DNA of 45,460 bases from Claveliimonas sp964652805 (GTDB taxonomy: Bacteria > Bacillota > Clostridia > Lachnospirales > Lachnospiraceae): positions 1-45,460 of the forward strand of contig CAZZBJ010000003.1 in the NCBI GenBank assembly GCA_964652805.1, read 5' to 3'. Shown in pieces: positions 8,238 to 16,698 of the stretch. Every line of letters begins with the position of its first letter. Position 1 is the first letter of the stretch. Under the pieces are notes generated by a model. It was not told the DNA's origin. It searched no databases and was given only the letters and a program-made list of their open reading frames with translations. The position numbers and the translations under genes are program-made.

Positions 8238-8811
8238 TGTGTATTACCTCTGCGATTTCTTCTAAACATTGTTCTTTGTCTTCGTTGCGGAACCGGCGCT
8301 GTATGCCCAGCCGGCGCAGCTTTTCCTCTGAAAAGTCCTCCTCGTCCGCAAGGAAACGGCGGCACAGCTCTTTGTACTCTGGCCGCGCCTGCTGCCTCTC
8401 CCTGGCAAGCGCCCGGGAAAGCCGCTCTGCGTCTCCCACTTCTATATAGAGGGGCAGGATATTCTTCGCCCCGTAGTATTGTACCATTTTTTCGTAGGAT
8501 TCCAAAGTCCCGATCATGAGATAATTTCCCGTCTCCAGATCGATCTGTCCGTCGTCTGCTGTAAAATATCTCCACACGCCGCAGGCTGTGTCATAGGACC
8601 GAAGCTCAATGACGCGGCCCGCCCGCTCCAGCTTCTCTGCCTGCTCCTGGTCTGTGAAAAAATACTCCACCCCGTCTCTTTCCCCCTCCCGCCGGGGCCT
8701 TGTGGTGTAGGGCACCACCTGCTTAAGCTCCGGGATGCGGGACAGAAGTTCCTTGAAAATGGTATCTTTTCCTGCTGAACTTTTTCCTATTATATAGTAT
8801 ATCTTACCCAT
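8224..8811 (-). CDS. Guanylate-kinase-like P-loop kinase with altered Walker A
   Basis: Small nucleotide kinase of the guanylate-kinase fold, 195 residues. The GMP-binding-type region YTTRPRREGERDGVEYFF (about 35-52) is conserved. The P-loop is GKSSAGKDT (9-17), with Asp where the family has Ser or Thr after the lysine; the next residue is Thr. In Bacillus this place, between the lysine-decarboxylase-like gene and holB, is held by thymidylate kinase, with yaaQ and yaaR alongside; those are missing here. The gene overlaps both neighbours (8 bases upstream, 14 bases downstream). It could be a second guanylate kinase or a kinase with a shifted substrate; the sequence does not decide. Confidence 0.8.
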   Translation of the reverse strand: MGKIYYIIGKSSAGKDTIFKELLSRIPELKQVVPYTTRPRREGERDGVEYFFTDQEQAEKLERAGRVIELRSYDTACGVWRYFTADDGQIDLETGNYLMIGTLESYEKMVQYYGAKNILPLYIEVGDAERLSRALARERQQARPEYKELCRRFLADEEDFSEEKLRRLGIQRRFRNEDKEQCLEEIAEVIHNGKL

Positions 8812-10237
8812 TTATCCAGACCCTGATGCTTCCTTCTTCTTCCATACCCTCCAGGGAAAATCCCTGGCTCCTGCTTATCAGCAGCCTCTCCACGCTCTCC
8901 CGGCTGATGCGCTCCCCCGGGACGATAAGCGGGATGCCGGGCGGGTACAGGTAGGCGTACTCTGTGGACACCAGTCCCTCGCTCTCCTCCAGGGGCACCT
9001 TTTTCACCCGGCCCTTCACAGGGCTTGTCTCCAGGACCAGCTCCTCCATCCGGGCGCTGGTGCAGACCCGCTCGTTCCGGGGCAGGCCGCCGGCCTGGCA
9101 GGGAACTGCCGCCGCTCTTTCTTTCGCGCATCTGTCTATCTCCTCCAGGGCGTCCCCCAGCCGGCGAAAGCCCTCTTTTGTATCCCCCACGCTGGTCATG
9201 GCCAGAGCGTAGGAGCCGGCGGCCATCTCAAGCTGCAGGTGATAGTCCCGAAGAAGCCGCAGATACAGCTCTCTTCCGGTCATCTCCGCCCTGCCTACAG
9301 ACAGGACCAGCTTGGACCGGTCGTCGTGCTCTGTCTGTACAAGAAAGAGCGTTTCCAGATGTCCCAGCCTCTCCCTGAGCCGCTTAAGCTGCTCCACATA
9401 GGGACCAAAAAGCTCTTCTTTCTTCTCCCCCAGCAGACGGATGCACCTGTCGATGCCGGCCAGGAGCACGTAGGAGGGACTGCTGGACTGGAGCATGTCC
9501 AGATAGCGGAAGATCCGCTCCCGGTCCGCAAAGGGCCCGTCCACGTGGAGGAGGGCCGTCTGCGTCAGGGCCGGCAGGGTCTTGTGGAGACTGTGTATCA
9601 CCACGTCCGCCCCCTGTCTCAGGGCGCTTTCCGGGAAATAGGGGTGAAATCCAAAGTGGGCTCCGTGGGCCTCGTCCACGATCAGGGGAATCCCCTTCTT
9701 ATGAACCTCCCCCGCAATGCCCCGGATGTCCGAGACAACGCCGTCATAGGTGGGGGAGACTAAGATCACCGCCTTTACCCTGGAATGTTCATTAAGCGCA
9801 GCTTTCACTGCGCTTACAGATATTTCTGTATTCAACTGAATGTCCGGCCGAAAACCAGGATACAGGTACACCGGCTCCAGCTCGTTCATATAGATGGCGT
9901 GATACACGGATTTGTGACAATTCCGACCCACCAGCACCTGCTCCCCCTTCCGGGTGCATCCCAGGACGGCGCTTAAAATCCCCGCCGTGCTTCCGTTCAC
10001 GAGAAATCTCGTCTCCCCCGTCTTCCCGACCCCGTAAATCCGGGAGGCCTCCTCCTGCGCCTGCTTCAGGATGCCGTCCGGGTGGTGGAGGTCGTCAAAT
10101 CCCTCGATCTCCGTGATGTCGATTCCGTAGGGCAGGTCACTGCCGAAGCGCTCCGTGTTTCTCTTGTGCCCCGGCATGTGAAACCCGTAATAGTCAGAAA
10201 TGCTGTATCTGTGCAGTCTGTCGTAAAGTGCAGTCAT
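8804..10237 (-). CDS. Orn/Lys/Arg decarboxylase-family PLP enzyme
   Basis: Fold-type I PLP-dependent decarboxylase of the short YaaO/SpeA-like class, 477 residues, lacking the N-terminal wing domain of large inducible decarboxylases. The N-terminus has FHMPGHKRN, the cofactor aspartate lies in VDEAHGAHFG, and the PLP lysine in SLHKTLPALTQ. The substrate (arginine, lysine or ornithine) cannot be read from sequence. The ATG at 10237 has a GAGG site. It follows pgi by 18 bases and overlaps the kinase gene by 8, so it is co-transcribed with them. Confidence 0.9.
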   Translation of the reverse strand: MTALYDRLHRYSISDYYGFHMPGHKRNTERFGSDLPYGIDITEIEGFDDLHHPDGILKQAQEEASRIYGVGKTGETRFLVNGSTAGILSAVLGCTRKGEQVLVGRNCHKSVYHAIYMNELEPVYLYPGFRPDIQLNTEISVSAVKAALNEHSRVKAVILVSPTYDGVVSDIRGIAGEVHKKGIPLIVDEAHGAHFGFHPYFPESALRQGADVVIHSLHKTLPALTQTALLHVDGPFADRERIFRYLDMLQSSSPSYVLLAGIDRCIRLLGEKKEELFGPYVEQLKRLRERLGHLETLFLVQTEHDDRSKLVLSVGRAEMTGRELYLRLLRDYHLQLEMAAGSYALAMTSVGDTKEGFRRLGDALEEIDRCAKERAAAVPCQAGGLPRNERVCTSARMEELVLETSPVKGRVKKVPLEESEGLVSTEYAYLYPPGIPLIVPGERISRESVERLLISRSQGFSLEGMEEEGSIRVWING

Positions 10238-10255
10238 CAGATCGCCTCGTATATC

Positions 10256-11605
10256 TTACAGTCTCTTGAGCAGTTCTTCTCTCTCTTTCTCATAGCCCGG
10301 CTTTCCAAGGAGAGCGAACATATTCTTCTTATAGCTCTCCACGCCCGGCTGATTGAACGGATTGACACCGGATATATAGCCGCTTACGCCGCAGGCAAAC
10401 TCGAAGAAATAGAAGAGCTCACCCAGATAAAATTCATTCTGCTCCGGAATGTTCACCATCAGGTTCGGCACATGCCCGTCCGTGTGGGCCAGCACGGTTC
10501 CGTTCATGGCGCTCTTGTTTACAAAGTCCATGCTCTTTCCTGCCAGATAGTTCAGGCCGTCCAAATCCACCGGCTCCTCGTTAATGAGGAGTTCTTCTTT
10601 GGATGTCTCCACATGCAGGACCGTCTCATACAGGATGCGGCTGCCGTCCTGGATAAACTGACCCATGGAGTGGAGATCCGTAGTCAGATCTACGGACGCC
10701 GGGAAAATGCCCTTCTGGTCTTTTCCCTCGCTCTCGCCGTAGAGCTGCTTCCACCACTCGGATACATAGTGAAGGCTTGGCTCATAGTTTGCCAGCACCT
10801 CCACGGATTTGCCCTTTCTGTGAAGGATGTTGCGGACAGCCGCGTACTGCAGCGCGTCATTTTCCTCAAAAGGCTTGTTCAGCGCCCGCTCTCTTCCTGC
10901 CGCCGCGCCCTCCATCAGCTTCTCGATATCCGCGCCGCTGACCGCGATGGGCAGAAGGCCCACTGCGGTCAGAACGGAAAAGCGTCCTCCTACATCGTCG
11001 GGCACAACGAAGGACTCATAGCCCTCCTCCGTGGCCAGGTTCTTCAGGGCTCCCCTTGCCTTGTCCGTAGTGGCGTAGATTCTCTTCGCCGCCCCCTCTT
11101 TGCCGTATTTTTTCTCCAGCATCTCCTTGAACACACGGAAGGCGATAGCCGGCTCTGTGGTCGTTCCCGACTTGGAGATGATATTTACGGAGAAATCTCT
11201 GTCGCCGATCACATCCATAAGCCCCTTCAGGTAGGTGCTGCTGATACTGTTGCCCGCGTAGTAGATCTCCGGCGCCCTGCGGATTTCTTTGGACACATTG
11301 TTGTAGAAGCCGTGGCGCAGGAACTCAATGGCCGCTCTTGCTCCCAGATAGGAGCCGCCGATGCCGATGACGATCAGCACCTCGGAGTCGCTCTGAATCT
11401 TCTCTGCCGCCTTCCGGATGCGCGCAAACTCTTCTTTATCGTAATCTACAGGGAGATTTACCCAGCCAATATAGTCGCTGCCGGCTCCTGTCCCGCTTAC
11501 CAGGACGTCCCTTGCGTTTCCTGCGATCTCTTTCATAGAGTCTATTTCATGCTCTTTGATAAATGTCCCTGCCTTTGAATAATCGAATGTAACTTTACTG
11601 CTCAT
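10256..11605 (-). CDS. pgi: Glucose-6-phosphate isomerase
   Basis: Interconverts glucose-6-phosphate and fructose-6-phosphate in glycolysis. From the ATG at 11605 (AAGGA eight bases upstream) it has 449 residues, the short Firmicutes type. Visible signatures are IGIGGSYLGARAAIEFL, the sugar-phosphate site block SKSGTTTEPAIAF, and GVNPFNQPGVESYK near the C-terminus. It is the first gene of the run down to rsmI and has its own promoter at 11700-11728. Confidence 0.96.
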   Translation of the reverse strand: MSSKVTFDYSKAGTFIKEHEIDSMKEIAGNARDVLVSGTGAGSDYIGWVNLPVDYDKEEFARIRKAAEKIQSDSEVLIVIGIGGSYLGARAAIEFLRHGFYNNVSKEIRRAPEIYYAGNSISSTYLKGLMDVIGDRDFSVNIISKSGTTTEPAIAFRVFKEMLEKKYGKEGAAKRIYATTDKARGALKNLATEEGYESFVVPDDVGGRFSVLTAVGLLPIAVSGADIEKLMEGAAAGRERALNKPFEENDALQYAAVRNILHRKGKSVEVLANYEPSLHYVSEWWKQLYGESEGKDQKGIFPASVDLTTDLHSMGQFIQDGSRILYETVLHVETSKEELLINEEPVDLDGLNYLAGKSMDFVNKSAMNGTVLAHTDGHVPNLMVNIPEQNEFYLGELFYFFEFACGVSGYISGVNPFNQPGVESYKKNMFALLGKPGYEKEREELLKRL

Positions 11606-11699
11606 GGTAAATCCTTCTTTCTTCGTTATGGTATACTTATGATACACGATACGGACTTTTGGCAAAGCAGCCAGGCCCGCTTCCGCTCATATTACATCT

Positions 11700-11728
11700 A
11701 TTTTACCAGTATTGCCTTTTATAATCAA
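11700..11728 (-). promoter_or_regulatory. Promoter of pgi and the downstream housekeeping run
   Basis: TTGATT (11723-11728), 17 bases, TAAAAT (11700-11705) on the minus strand, giving a leader of about 90 bases before the pgi ATG. Confidence 0.55.
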
Positions 11729-11784
11729 GCCAAAAACTCCTCCTGTATGTCCCTGCCTGCTGCCAGTCCTGCTGCCGCCTGCTT

Positions 11785-12492
11785 TTACAGGCCCTTTTCC
11801 GGAAGTTTCAAAAGGAGGGCCTTCACAAGCCTCAGGCTGTGGGCGATGGCCTGTTTTTCAAAGACCGGATAGTCCACGGAGGCGCTGTTGTCGGCTTTGT
11901 CAGAAATCGCCCGGATAATGACATAGGCAATTCCGTTCAGGTAGGCGGCGTGGGCAATGCCCGCTCCCTCCATCTCTGTACACAGGGGAGCGAAATTACG
12001 CTTAATTCTCTCCTTGTCTTCTGTGTCCGAGATAAACTGGTCGCCTGACACCACCCTTCCCGTAAATGTGCGGATGTCCGGATTGGCCTCCTGGTTGGCC
12101 TCTTTTGCCAGCTCTGCCAGGCGGGGATCCGCCGCAAAGGAAAATACGTCCATCCTTGGAATCTGTCCCACCGGGTCGCCGAATTTGGTGGCGTCCATGT
12201 CGTGGTACAATGCGTCCGTAGAGATCACAATGTCCCCGATGTCGATACGGGCGTCAAGAGAACCGGCGATGCCTGTGTTGATCAATGCGTCCACGCCAAA
12301 CTCCAAGGCCAGTATCTGGGCGCACAAAGCCGCGTTGACCTTGCCGATGCCGCTGCGCACCACCACTGCGTCCCGGCCGCAGAGAACGCCCTTCACAAAG
12401 GTCATGCCCGCAATCTCCTTTATCTCCTCTGTCTGCATTTCCTCCTTTAAAGCGGAGACCTCCTCCTCCATTGCTCCTATAATTCCGATCAT
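11785..12492 (-). CDS. mtnN: 5'-methylthioadenosine/S-adenosylhomocysteine nucleosidase
   Basis: Cleaves adenine from methylthioadenosine and S-adenosylhomocysteine in methionine salvage. About 235 residues. Typical blocks are MIGIIGAMEEEV at the N-terminus, the GIGKVNAA motif, NTGIAGSL, and MEGAGIAHAAY with the nucleoside-binding Met-Glu. The catalytic Asp lies in RAISDKAD. A GTG at 12501 is possible, but the ATG at 12492 is better placed behind AAGGGTG. A promoter lies 77 bases upstream, next to the assembly gap. Confidence 0.94.
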   Translation of the reverse strand: MIGIIGAMEEEVSALKEEMQTEEIKEIAGMTFVKGVLCGRDAVVVRSGIGKVNAALCAQILALEFGVDALINTGIAGSLDARIDIGDIVISTDALYHDMDATKFGDPVGQIPRMDVFSFAADPRLAELAKEANQEANPDIRTFTGRVVSGDQFISDTEDKERIKRNFAPLCTEMEGAGIAHAAYLNGIAYVIIRAISDKADNSASVDYPVFEKQAIAHSLRLVKALLLKLPEKGL

Positions 12493-12568
12493 TTTGCTCA
12501 CCCTTTCTGCCTGATAATATGATGAATAGGATCATCCTGTCTGATGCGCTTCTTTTTGCTGCCCTTTC

Positions 12569-12597
12569 ATTATAACGTGGGAGAAAGTGGTTTGCAA
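12569..12597 (-). promoter_or_regulatory. Promoter of mtnN
   Basis: TTGCAA (12592-12597), 17 bases, TATAAT (12569-12574) on the minus strand. The -35 box ends two bases before the N gap. Confidence 0.65.
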
Positions 12598-12599
12598 TC

Positions 12600-12699
12600 N
12601 NNNNNNNNNNNNNNNNNNNNNNNNNNNNNNNNNNNNNNNNNNNNNNNNNNNNNNNNNNNNNNNNNNNNNNNNNNNNNNNNNNNNNNNNNNNNNNNNNNN
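12600..12699. other. Assembly gap of 100 N
   Basis: Exactly 100 N, the usual placeholder for a scaffold gap of unknown length. It lies in the divergent region between mtnN and murG, so anything could be missing here. The flanks carry 9-base inverted sequences (ATCATCCTG near 12532 and CAGGATGAT near 12750). Confidence 0.95.
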
Positions 12700-12903
12700 A
12701 ATCATTGTTTCCAAGTGCGCCGCGGAGCAGCAGATACAGCAGCCTGGCAGGATGATTTGTTTTTTGTTTGTTTTTTAATTATTTCATTCTTCTTGTTCTG
12801 CTTTTCTTTCCACATAGTAAGACACATCACTTTGCAAAAACTGACGCTTTTTTACAAGAAATACAGAGTATTTACTGTTTCGTACTGTGATTGATACTTT
12901 TCC
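12700..12903. other. Gene-free stretch between the gap and the murG promoter
   Basis: About 200 AT-rich bases with T runs near 12760-12800. I see no open frame with a ribosome binding site and no clear RNA. Confidence 0.5.
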
Positions 12904-12932
12904 TTGACCCCCGACGTACTTACGTTTACAAT
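12904..12932 (+). promoter_or_regulatory. Promoter of murG
   Basis: TTGACC (12904-12909), 17 bases, TACAAT (12927-12932), about 38 bases upstream of the murG start. Confidence 0.75.
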
Positions 12933-12970
12933 TGTTAATAGAAATGAAATATCGGAGGAATACAGATATC

Positions 12971-14038
12971 ATGAAACGCATTATTTTAACCGGCGGCGGT
13001 ACCGCGGGCCACGTCACCCCGAATATCGCGCTGCTTCCCCGGCTGCGGGAGTTACAATATGATATTCACTACATCGGCTCCTACAACGGCATTGAAAGGG
13101 AGCTGATCGAACCGTTCGGAATTCCTTACCACGTGATCTCCTCCGGAAAACTGCGCCGCTACTTCAGCGTCCGGAACTTTACCGATCCCTTCCGGGTGCT
13201 GAAAGGCTTAGGCGAAGCGAAAAAGCTGATCAAACTCCTTAAACCGGATGTGATCTTCTCCAAGGGAGGATTTGTGTCTGTCCCGGTAGTCGTGGCAGGG
13301 AAACAGTGTAAAGTCCCCGTAATCATTCACGAGTCTGACATGACGCCCGGACTTGCCAACAAGCTCTCCATACCCTCCGCAGTGAAGGTGTGCTGCAATT
13401 TCCCGGAGACAGTGGAGCTTCTTCCTGCCGACAAGGCTGTTCTGACCGGATCCCCCATCCGCCAGGAGCTTCTTGAGGGCAATGCCGAAAAAGCAAGGAA
13501 TTTCACAGGCTTTACTTCTGATAAGCCAGTCATTCTCGTGATTGGCGGGAGCCAGGGAGCTGTGGCTGTGAACCATGCGGTGCGGAGCAATCTCCCGGAA
13601 CTTCTGAAGGATTTTCAGATCATCCACCTGTGTGGCCGGGGGAAGCTTGACCCCACGTTAAACAATCTGAACGGCTATGTACAGTATGAATACATCAAAG
13701 ATGAGCTGAAGGATCTCTTTGCCCTGACAGACATCGTCATCTCCCGGGCAGGCGCCAATGCCATCTGTGAACTTCTCGCACTGCGCAAGCCGAACCTGCT
13801 GATTCCTCTTTCCGTAAACGCAAGCCGCGGCGACCAGATCCTGAACGCCCGCTCCTTTGAGCGCCAGGGCTTCAGCATGGTACTGGAGGAAGAGGACATA
13901 ACAAACGAAACCTTCCTCTCCCGCGTCCGTACTCTCTACGAGAACAGGCAGCAGTATATGGAGGCCATGTCCAAGTCCCATCAGAAGAATTCGATTGATA
14001 CCATTATTGATTTGATCGAGTCTGCTGTCAGTGAATAG
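12971..14038 (+). CDS. murG: Undecaprenyl-PP-MurNAc-pentapeptide GlcNAc transferase
   Basis: Membrane-associated glycosyltransferase that converts lipid I to lipid II in peptidoglycan synthesis. 355 residues. The N-terminal GGGTAGHVTPN loop (8-18), the IHESDMTPGLANKL segment, and the C-terminal donor-site block IVISRAGANAICELLAL are typical. The first ATG at 12932 sits in the promoter, so the ATG at 12971 behind GGAGG (12-base spacing) is used. It stands alone here, outside a division/cell-wall cluster. Confidence 0.93.
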   Translation: MKRIILTGGGTAGHVTPNIALLPRLRELQYDIHYIGSYNGIERELIEPFGIPYHVISSGKLRRYFSVRNFTDPFRVLKGLGEAKKLIKLLKPDVIFSKGGFVSVPVVVAGKQCKVPVIIHESDMTPGLANKLSIPSAVKVCCNFPETVELLPADKAVLTGSPIRQELLEGNAEKARNFTGFTSDKPVILVIGGSQGAVAVNHAVRSNLPELLKDFQIIHLCGRGKLDPTLNNLNGYVQYEYIKDELKDLFALTDIVISRAGANAICELLALRKPNLLIPLSVNASRGDQILNARSFERQGFSMVLEEEDITNETFLSRVRTLYENRQQYMEAMSKSHQKNSIDTIIDLIESAVSE

Positions 14039-14050
14039 ACGCGTATACTT

Positions 14051-14081
14051 AAAAACAGGTGTCGTTCCGGCACCTGTTTTT
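14051..14081. terminator. Bidirectional terminator between murG and the sigma factor gene
   Basis: AAAAACAGGTG (14051-14061) and CACCTGTTTTT (14071-14081) form an 11-bp stem with T runs in both directions. It serves the convergent murG and sigma genes; the sigma gene's TAA overlaps the T run. Confidence 0.9.
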
Positions 14082-14634
14082 ATGCTTTATGGATGTGGTC
14101 AAATTCTTCTCTGTATTTTTTCTTTATCCAGTTTCTTGCTCTGTACAGCATACTCTGCAGACTTTCCAGACTCATATCCACACACGCGGCGACCTCCTTC
14201 TGAGGTTTCTCCATACAATACACAAGTGTGACCGCGTCATACCATCTTCTGTTCTTACGGTACAGCGCATCGAGAATCGTATCAGCACCCTGAAACATCT
14301 CTCTCCTCCAAAGCTTGTCAAAGAAGATCTCCTCGCCGCCTTTCACAGAACCATATGCGCCTTCCTCTTCACCATCCATGTCGAGGACAGCACTGCGGCT
14401 GTTATCTCTGATATAATTCAGCGTAATATTCTTTGCAGTAGTGAGAAGCCAGTATTTCGTATTCTCTACTCTCGTGTGTTCCATGTAAATGTAGTACCGC
14501 AGAAAGGTTTCCTGCATGATATCTTCTGCCGCGTACCACTCGTTTATGTACAGAAACGCCGTCTGGAAAATGAGGTTCTTGTACTTCTCGTAAACAGCAT
14601 CAAATCCCTGTCTGCCTATGAACTCAATTCCCAC
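14080..14634 (-). CDS. ECF-type RNA polymerase sigma factor
   Basis: Small sigma-70 family factor of 184 residues with only regions 2 and 4. Region 2 includes YAAEDIMQETFLRYYIYM (near 34-51) and TAKNITLNYIRD; region 4 spans about 120-175 with the helix-turn-helix QKEVAACVDMSLESLQSMLYR. The start is a GTG at 14634 with AAAGGA eight bases upstream. No anti-sigma gene is adjacent, so its signal is unknown. It is convergent with murG. Confidence 0.88.
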   Translation of the reverse strand: MGIEFIGRQGFDAVYEKYKNLIFQTAFLYINEWYAAEDIMQETFLRYYIYMEHTRVENTKYWLLTTAKNITLNYIRDNSRSAVLDMDGEEEGAYGSVKGGEEIFFDKLWRREMFQGADTILDALYRKNRRWYDAVTLVYCMEKPQKEVAACVDMSLESLQSMLYRARNWIKKKYREEFDHIHKA

Positions 14635-14671
14635 ATCATGTTCCTTTATCTTCCATTTTTTCTTTTTTGAA

Positions 14672-15091
14672 TTACGGCTGGCCTTCGCTCAGCTTTGCCA
14701 GGATCTCATCTCTGTCCGCATCGCCAAGTTCGCCCATCTTCCAGCCAAGTCCGACCCCGTCATCCTTATAGCGGGGGATCATGTGCAGGTGGAAGTGGAA
14801 GACGGTCTGTCCCGCGCACTCCCCATTGTTCTGCACCAGATTGTAGCCGTCACAGCCCAGCACATCCTTCATGCGGGAGACGATCTTCCTGGCTGTGGGA
14901 AGCACCTTTGCCGCTGTCTCATCGGGCAGGGCGCAGAGATCCCCATAGTGCTCCTTCGGGAGAAGCAGCGCATGGCCCTTTGACGCCGGGCCAAGATCCA
15001 GGATCGCCCGGAAATCATCGTCCTCATAGATTGTCGCTGACGGAATTTCTCCGTTTGCTATTTTGCAGAAAATACAGTTGTCATCTCTCAT
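14672..15091 (-). CDS. HIT-family nucleotide-binding protein
   Basis: Histidine-triad hydrolase or transferase of the HinT type, 139 residues. The N-terminal CIFCKIANGEIPSATIYED block and the triad HFHLHMIPR near residue 100 are clear. Substrates of this family are purine nucleoside phosphoramidates or dinucleoside polyphosphates. It lies 53 bases downstream of the rhomboid gene and is probably in the same transcript. Confidence 0.93.
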   Translation of the reverse strand: MRDDNCIFCKIANGEIPSATIYEDDDFRAILDLGPASKGHALLLPKEHYGDLCALPDETAAKVLPTARKIVSRMKDVLGCDGYNLVQNNGECAGQTVFHFHLHMIPRYKDDGVGLGWKMGELGDADRDEILAKLSEGQP

Positions 15092-15144
15092 CTTCTTTTC
15101 CCTCTTTCTTTCCTAAAATTGTGATTGGATATATCTCTGTGACT

Positions 15145-15750
15145 TCAGCGGTAAAGACCGGAACGAAATTCCGTGTCTGTCTTCCTGTACAGGAGGACAG
15201 CCAGCACAAATCCCACCGCCAGCCCGCCGATGTGAGCAAAATTATCTACTCCCGAGCTGGTAAATCCATAATACAAAGTCAGGGCGATCATGACAAGGAT
15301 GCCCTGACCGGAAACAGTTCCAATCCGACCGTGATTGCGCATCGCAATATAAAGGAGGGCTCCTATGATCCCGAATACAGCTCCGGATGCCCCTGCACTC
15401 ACAGCGTAATCCCCGGTCCTTATCTCCACCAGGACAGACAGCATGTTGCCGCCAAAGCCCGCCGCAAAATAGATGAGCAGAAATTTCACCTTCCCGACCA
15501 CCAGCTCCAGCTGCCAGCCCATCACGCCCAGCATGAGCATATTGTTGACCAGATGGGAAAATCCAAAATGCAGAAAAATGGATGTGAGCAGCCGATAGTA
15601 CTCTCCCTGCTGCAAAAGGGGAAGATACATGGCCCCGTTCTGAAGCATATAGTATGCATCCTCTGTCATTCCTCCAAAGCTGAGAAAAATAAACACTGCC
15701 ACATTCACCACGATCAGAGCGACCGTACAGGGCGCTTTCTTTCGATACAT
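15145..15750 (-). CDS. Rhomboid-family intramembrane serine protease
   Basis: Polytopic membrane protease, about 201 residues from the ATG at 15750 (GGGAG seven bases upstream; an in-frame ATG at 15774 lacks a site). The catalytic serine motif is AGASGAVFG and the catalytic histidine lies in FAHIGGLAVG. The WQLELVVG/HLVNNMLML loop region is also typical. Six or so hydrophobic segments are visible. The substrate is unknown. The promoter is an extended -10 at 15803-15811. Confidence 0.92.
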   Translation of the reverse strand: MYRKKAPCTVALIVVNVAVFIFLSFGGMTEDAYYMLQNGAMYLPLLQQGEYYRLLTSIFLHFGFSHLVNNMLMLGVMGWQLELVVGKVKFLLIYFAAGFGGNMLSVLVEIRTGDYAVSAGASGAVFGIIGALLYIAMRNHGRIGTVSGQGILVMIALTLYYGFTSSGVDNFAHIGGLAVGFVLAVLLYRKTDTEFRSGLYR

Positions 15751-15802
15751 GCAAGACTCCCTTTCGCTTTCCACATTGTTATGTCTGTGTCACATTTGTA
15801 TT

Positions 15803-15811
15803 ATTATACCA
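15803..15811 (-). promoter_or_regulatory. Extended -10 promoter of the rhomboid/HIT genes
   Basis: TGGTATAAT on the minus strand, 53 bases upstream of the rhomboid ATG. There is no good -35 box, consistent with a TGn-extended -10 element. Confidence 0.5.
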
Positions 15812-15861
15812 TATATTTCCATGTTTCGGATATCTTTCTTGAAAAATCAATCCATTGAAAC

Positions 15862-16680
15862 CTACAGTTCCTCCTCATCTATATAAATGCCATCCCAGTC
15901 TCTCCAGGCCGGCTTTTTGTGACGCCGAAGAAAATCCCGGACCGGCCGCCACATATTTTCCGTCTCCCGCATAATGCTGCTTCCCGTTTCCTGCTTTGCA
16001 ATCCAGTCGTGCTCCGACGTGTCGTAGGCGGAATCGGGACCGGCAGTCATCACCTCTTTGCCGCCCTCTTCGGACCAGCCTGTCCGCTCCTCTCCGACTC
16101 TCCTCTTTTTCACTTCTTCCTCCTGCATGGCCTCGATCTGCCTGGCAATTTTATGCAGGCTGTAGTTCTCCTTCATCGTCTCCTTGTGCAGAAGGAAGGA
16201 AGTGCGCACGCTGGCGTCATCCCTGAAATCCGTCCACTGTACAAATTGCTCTGTCAGTCTGTGAAAGGCCTCCCACACATTCCATCCCCCGCCGGGATAG
16301 TAACAAAAGAAGTATGCCCCCTCCTCCCGGAAGATATACTCCGGATCCAGAAGCAGGTGATCTGCGTCCAGAAGATGAACCTGGATTTCCCTGATCACAT
16401 GCAGCAGCTCCGTTATAAACTTTATCATTTCTTTCATATCTATTTTTGTTTCTTTATACTTTGTCTTCAGCGAGGTCTTCCCACTGATGTCATACTCGTA
16501 TATACTGGCCCCCTCTTCGCCATGACCCCGCAGACACAAGAGCCCTTCCATATCGTTTTCCTCCAGCATACGCATCTGGTAATCCTCTGTATACTCTCCT
16601 TCGCACTCCACAACGAGAAACGTAGTATCCAGTCCTCTTCGTATGCCGACCTGCTTTATTCCGTATTCTTTTTTGTCCAT
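15862..16680 (-). CDS. DUF6382-type protein at the end of the Tad operon
   Basis: Uncharacterised protein of 272 residues. The first 160 residues resemble the DUF6382 domain (GLDTTFLVVECEG, LLDADHLLLDPEYIF, YYPG), which in Clostridia accompanies Tad pilus genes. Relatives, as I recall them, usually carry a C-terminal FHA phosphopeptide-binding domain; none is visible here. The tail from about 185 is charged and low in complexity, ending acidic (DGIYIDEEEL). No signal peptide or membrane segment, so it is likely cytoplasmic. It starts 19 bases after the second tadE. Confidence 0.7.
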   Translation of the reverse strand: MDKKEYGIKQVGIRRGLDTTFLVVECEGEYTEDYQMRMLEENDMEGLLCLRGHGEEGASIYEYDISGKTSLKTKYKETKIDMKEMIKFITELLHVIREIQVHLLDADHLLLDPEYIFREEGAYFFCYYPGGGWNVWEAFHRLTEQFVQWTDFRDDASVRTSFLLHKETMKENYSLHKIARQIEAMQEEEVKKRRVGEERTGWSEEGGKEVMTAGPDSAYDTSEHDWIAKQETGSSIMRETENMWRPVRDFLRRHKKPAWRDWDGIYIDEEEL

Positions 16681-16698
16681 TCTTTCCCTTCCTCTTTT

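Noticed and set aside
12532..12894. Small open frames running through the N gap at 12600-12699
   Set aside because: They are created by translating N and carry no information.
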